DNA from: an uncultured bacterium
Lineage (GTDB): Bacteria; Bacteroidota; Ignavibacteria; Kapaibacteriales; UBA4661
Assembly: GCA_937899715.1 (NCBI GenBank)
Contig: CALCNX010000010.1
Coordinates: 1 to 6,408, forward strand
DNA: 6,408 bases
Reading direction: 5' to 3'
The position numbers were made by a program, and so were the translations under genes. Below the pieces are notes generated by a model, which saw only the letters and a list, made by a program, of their open reading frames with translations, searched no databases and was not told the DNA's origin. Shown here piece after piece: positions 4,680 through 6,408 of this stretch (positions are counted from its first letter, which is position 1; each line of letters opens with the position of its first letter).

Positions 4680-5207
4680 TCATAATACTTTCATCATTAG
4701 AACTTCGTCTATATATCCAGTGTCCAGTTTGAGTGCACGATATTCTACACCATATTGAATAAAGCCAAGATCATCATAAAATTTCTGTGCTGGAGATCCT
4801 GGCGGGGTGACTGTAATAATTGCTTGCTCACACCCTGCATCCTGTTTTGCTGCAAGAAGAATGAGTTCCGCAATTTTCTTGCCGATGCCATGCCCTCGTC
4901 GGTCTGGCTTAACATACATTCCCCATAGAACACCTTTATGCCGACGCTTTACCACTGCGTATGGTATAGTAAAGCACCCCATTCCAATCAATACACCATT
5001 TTCATCAAAGGCACCTAGAGAAAAACTGAAGGGATATTTCAATATACGTTCAAAAAAATGTTCTTTATCCAGTAGTGGTGCGGCGTTATAGGAGGCATAA
5101 TCAAGTCCAAATGCCTCTGGCTCATTCAACAAGGCTTCCTTCCGCAATTGCACGAATGCCGTGAAATCATCTTCTTCTAATGGGCGATATAAAACACTGT
5201 TTTGCAT
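4680..5207 (-). CDS. GNAT-family N-acetyltransferase
   Basis: Acetyl-CoA-dependent N-acetyltransferase of 175 residues, a full single GNAT domain; the acceptor substrate is unknown. Visible elements: N-terminal strand and helix YRPLEEDDFTAFVQLRKEALLNEPEAFG (7-34), central strands GAFDENGVLIGMGCFTIPY (65-83), and motif A LWGMYVKPDRRGHGIGKKIAE (94-114). Motif A carries the acetyl-CoA pyrophosphate loop R104-x-x-G107-x-G109. Motif B PAQKFYDDLGFIQYGVE (139-155) has the usual Tyr144 and Phe149. The start at 5207 has GAGGAAC a few bases upstream. It lies 67 bp downstream of the RmlD-like gene on the same strand, so the two may share a transcript. Nothing in the neighbours names a substrate; the family also includes small-molecule, antibiotic and protein acetyltransferases. 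Confidence 0.9.
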   Translation of the reverse strand: MQNSVLYRPLEEDDFTAFVQLRKEALLNEPEAFGLDYASYNAAPLLDKEHFFERILKYPFSFSLGAFDENGVLIGMGCFTIPYAVVKRRHKGVLWGMYVKPDRRGHGIGKKIAELILLAAKQDAGCEQAIITVTPPGSPAQKFYDDLGFIQYGVEYRALKLDTGYIDEVLMMKVL

Positions 5208-5274
5208 ATCTTGTTCCTCATTACATTCTGAATATATGTTATATTTCTATGTAGTCACATGGTGTCATCTTGTG

Positions 5275-6201
5275 TTAGGTTGTCCATTCATGATGTCCTG
5301 CAATTTGTAACTGGCGGCGCATTGCAAGTAACCCGCTCTCGATTCCGCTAAACTTTATACCAAATGTTGTCTCTGCTTTGAGTGGTATTACACCGCCCCG
5401 CATTGGTCTAGCCGCTGCCTGGTGCAAATCACTTGTTGTAATTGGAAGAATAAGATTATAATCTTCACGGAATATTTTTGCAATCATTTTCGCAAAATCA
5501 TAGCGCGAAATCCAATCTGCACCACCAGCATGAAAAACACCTTTCGTGTGTGAGCGAATAATTTTATCAACCAAATAGCCTAAATCATCAATAAATGTAG
5601 GATTGGAAAACTGATCGTTAACGACGCCAAACTTCTTACCTTCAGCAAGTTTCTTTAATGTCCACATAACAAAATCTTGTTTGAGAGTCTTTGTTGCACC
5701 ATATAGAACATTCGTGCGAATGAGAGTATAATCAATGTTTCCACCTATACAAGCATTCTCTCCTGCGACCTTTGTTTTGCCGTAATAACCGAGAGGATTG
5801 GGTTTGTCAGTTTCTAAGTAAGGACCATGTTCTCCATCAAAAATGTAATCAGTTGAAAAATGTATTAAATGTGCATCAATCAGACGGCATACTGCAACAA
5901 GATTTTCAACCCCAGTTACATTGATTTGCCATGCTTTTTGTCTTTCGGTTTCGGCACTATCTACATTCGTATAAGCAGCTGTATTAATGATTACGTTTGG
6001 CTGTAACTGTAGGCAAAGCTCTTTTATTTCCTTCCGATTTGTGAAATCTCCGTGAAAGATGGTTTCATTATTGGGGATAATAAATGGCGATGTTCCTGAG
6101 GTCAGCCACAACACGCGAAGCGGATAGTGCGACATAGACAAGACACGCCCAATAGCTTCTGCGGATTTACTACTGGCACCGATTATGAGGATTGTTTGCA
6201 T
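5275..6201 (-). CDS. RmlD-family dTDP-4-dehydrorhamnose reductase-like protein
   Basis: NAD(P)H-dependent sugar-nucleotide reductase of the extended short-chain dehydrogenase superfamily, RmlD branch, probably in surface-polysaccharide precursor synthesis. From Met at 6201 it has 308 residues, close to the family's roughly 290. It shows ILIIGAS (4-10), INTAAYTNVDSAE (72-84), STDYIFDG (116-123), the catalytic pair Y140/K144 in YGKTKVAGE, DQFSNPTFIDDL (196-207) and the substrate-site ARPMRGGVIPLKAE (264-277). The dinucleotide-binding turn is unusual: family members have GxxGQLG, here GASSKSAEAIG. The frame opens at 6306, but that ATG lies before the predicted promoter; Met codons at 6255 and 6228 are possible starts. 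The 6201 start is preferred because the first strand follows directly, although its ribosome site is weak. No rmlA, rmlB or rmlC is in view, so the exact sugar is uncertain. Confidence 0.85.
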   Translation of the reverse strand: MQTILIIGASSKSAEAIGRVLSMSHYPLRVLWLTSGTSPFIIPNNETIFHGDFTNRKEIKELCLQLQPNVIINTAAYTNVDSAETERQKAWQINVTGVENLVAVCRLIDAHLIHFSTDYIFDGEHGPYLETDKPNPLGYYGKTKVAGENACIGGNIDYTLIRTNVLYGATKTLKQDFVMWTLKKLAEGKKFGVVNDQFSNPTFIDDLGYLVDKIIRSHTKGVFHAGGADWISRYDFAKMIAKIFREDYNLILPITTSDLHQAAARPMRGGVIPLKAETTFGIKFSGIESGLLAMRRQLQIAGHHEWTT

Positions 6202-6274
6202 CTCTTTTTGTATTTGTGGAACTGCCATAATATCAGAAATGAGAGAAAAAAGCATTATCTTGTTGTTCAGACGA

Positions 6275-6303
6275 AAGATACTAAGTTGTGGACAATAAAT
6301 CAA
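6275..6303 (-). promoter_or_regulatory. candidate sigma70-like promoter for the RmlD-like gene
   Basis: On the minus strand, TTGATT (6303-6298), a 17-bp spacer, then TATCTT (6280-6275). TATCTTTC also resembles a Bacteroidota -7 element. Transcription would start near 6268, upstream of the Met codons at 6255, 6228 and 6201 but downstream of the ATG at 6306, which argues against that longest start. The 102 bp from 6307 to the window's right edge show no gene that I can support. Confidence 0.45.
6287..6295 (-). promoter_or_regulatory. DnaA-like box TTGTCCACA in the promoter spacer
   Basis: The minus strand reads TTGTCCACA, one base from the TTATCCACA consensus, and lies wholly between the -35 and -10 elements of the promoter at 6303-6275. 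If bound, DnaA would block that promoter. With one mismatch it could be chance. Confidence 0.35.
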
Positions 6304-6408
6304 CATTTTCCAATGTTTACCAATATTTTCAACAGAAAGATAGAAGAATGTGCGGTAGTGTTAAAATCAAGTTGATTTAGGTAAATTAGAGTTTTCTCAT
6401 CCATCCCA

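Noticed and set aside
6202..6306. N-terminal extension of the RmlD-like protein to the ATG at 6306
   Set aside because: It adds 35 residues ahead of the family's first strand and its start codon lies upstream of the predicted transcription start.
1..6408. CRISPR array, insertion sequence or rRNA
   Set aside because: No regularly spaced repeats, transposase-like frames with terminal inverted repeats, or rRNA-like stretches were seen.

Overview
The window joins the right-hand end of an integrated mobile element (about 1-3793) to ordinary bacterial chromosome (about 3794-6408). The host is a bacterium of moderate-to-low GC. Several genes have clear Shine-Dalgarno sites (AGAAGGAG, AGGAAG, AAGGGA, GAGGAAC). 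One element promoter candidate resembles the Bacteroidota -33/-7 type, but this is too little to name a phylum.

Element side. At the left edge is the 3' end of an unrecognised gene read rightward. It converges on a compact three-gene leftward operon: a small ribbon-helix-helix-like protein with a basic arm (2062-1832), a MerR/excisionase-like winged-helix protein (1760-1515), and a Lin1244/Lin1753-type (DUF4373) replication protein (1430-438). An 82-bp divergent control region at 2063-2144 carries three CTRCAAAA repeats. Rightward from it run a short CI-like repressor without a protease domain (2145-2576) and a complete tyrosine integrase (2589-3665), 12 bp apart. The integrase reads toward a 16-bp stretch at 3778-3793 that looks like the 3' end of a tRNA gene (T-loop position 58 to the discriminator base) with no tRNA body in front of it. 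I read this as the attachment junction. The strong terminator just after it (3798-3839) would be the terminator of the original tRNA gene. The layout (int and repressor one way; small regulator, xis and rep the other; rep closing the operon) resembles a phage satellite of the PICI kind, though a prophage end cannot be excluded from this piece.

Chromosomal side. Three genes all read leftward: an RmlD-family sugar-nucleotide reductase (6201-5275), a GNAT acetyltransferase (5207-4680) and thiamine pyrophosphokinase (4542-3859). They end at the same bidirectional terminator. Just ahead of the pyrophosphokinase start lies a ParB-binding parS site (4551-4566), 9 bp from a perfect DnaA box (4576-4584). 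This suggests that the locus lies in the origin-proximal, ParB-loaded part of the chromosome. A sigma70-like promoter for the reductase (6303-6275) has a DnaA-like box in its spacer.

The most interesting points are the tRNA-scar junction, the satellite-like control module with helically phased operators and a non-cleavable repressor, and the parS/DnaA-box pair inside a metabolic gene's leader.
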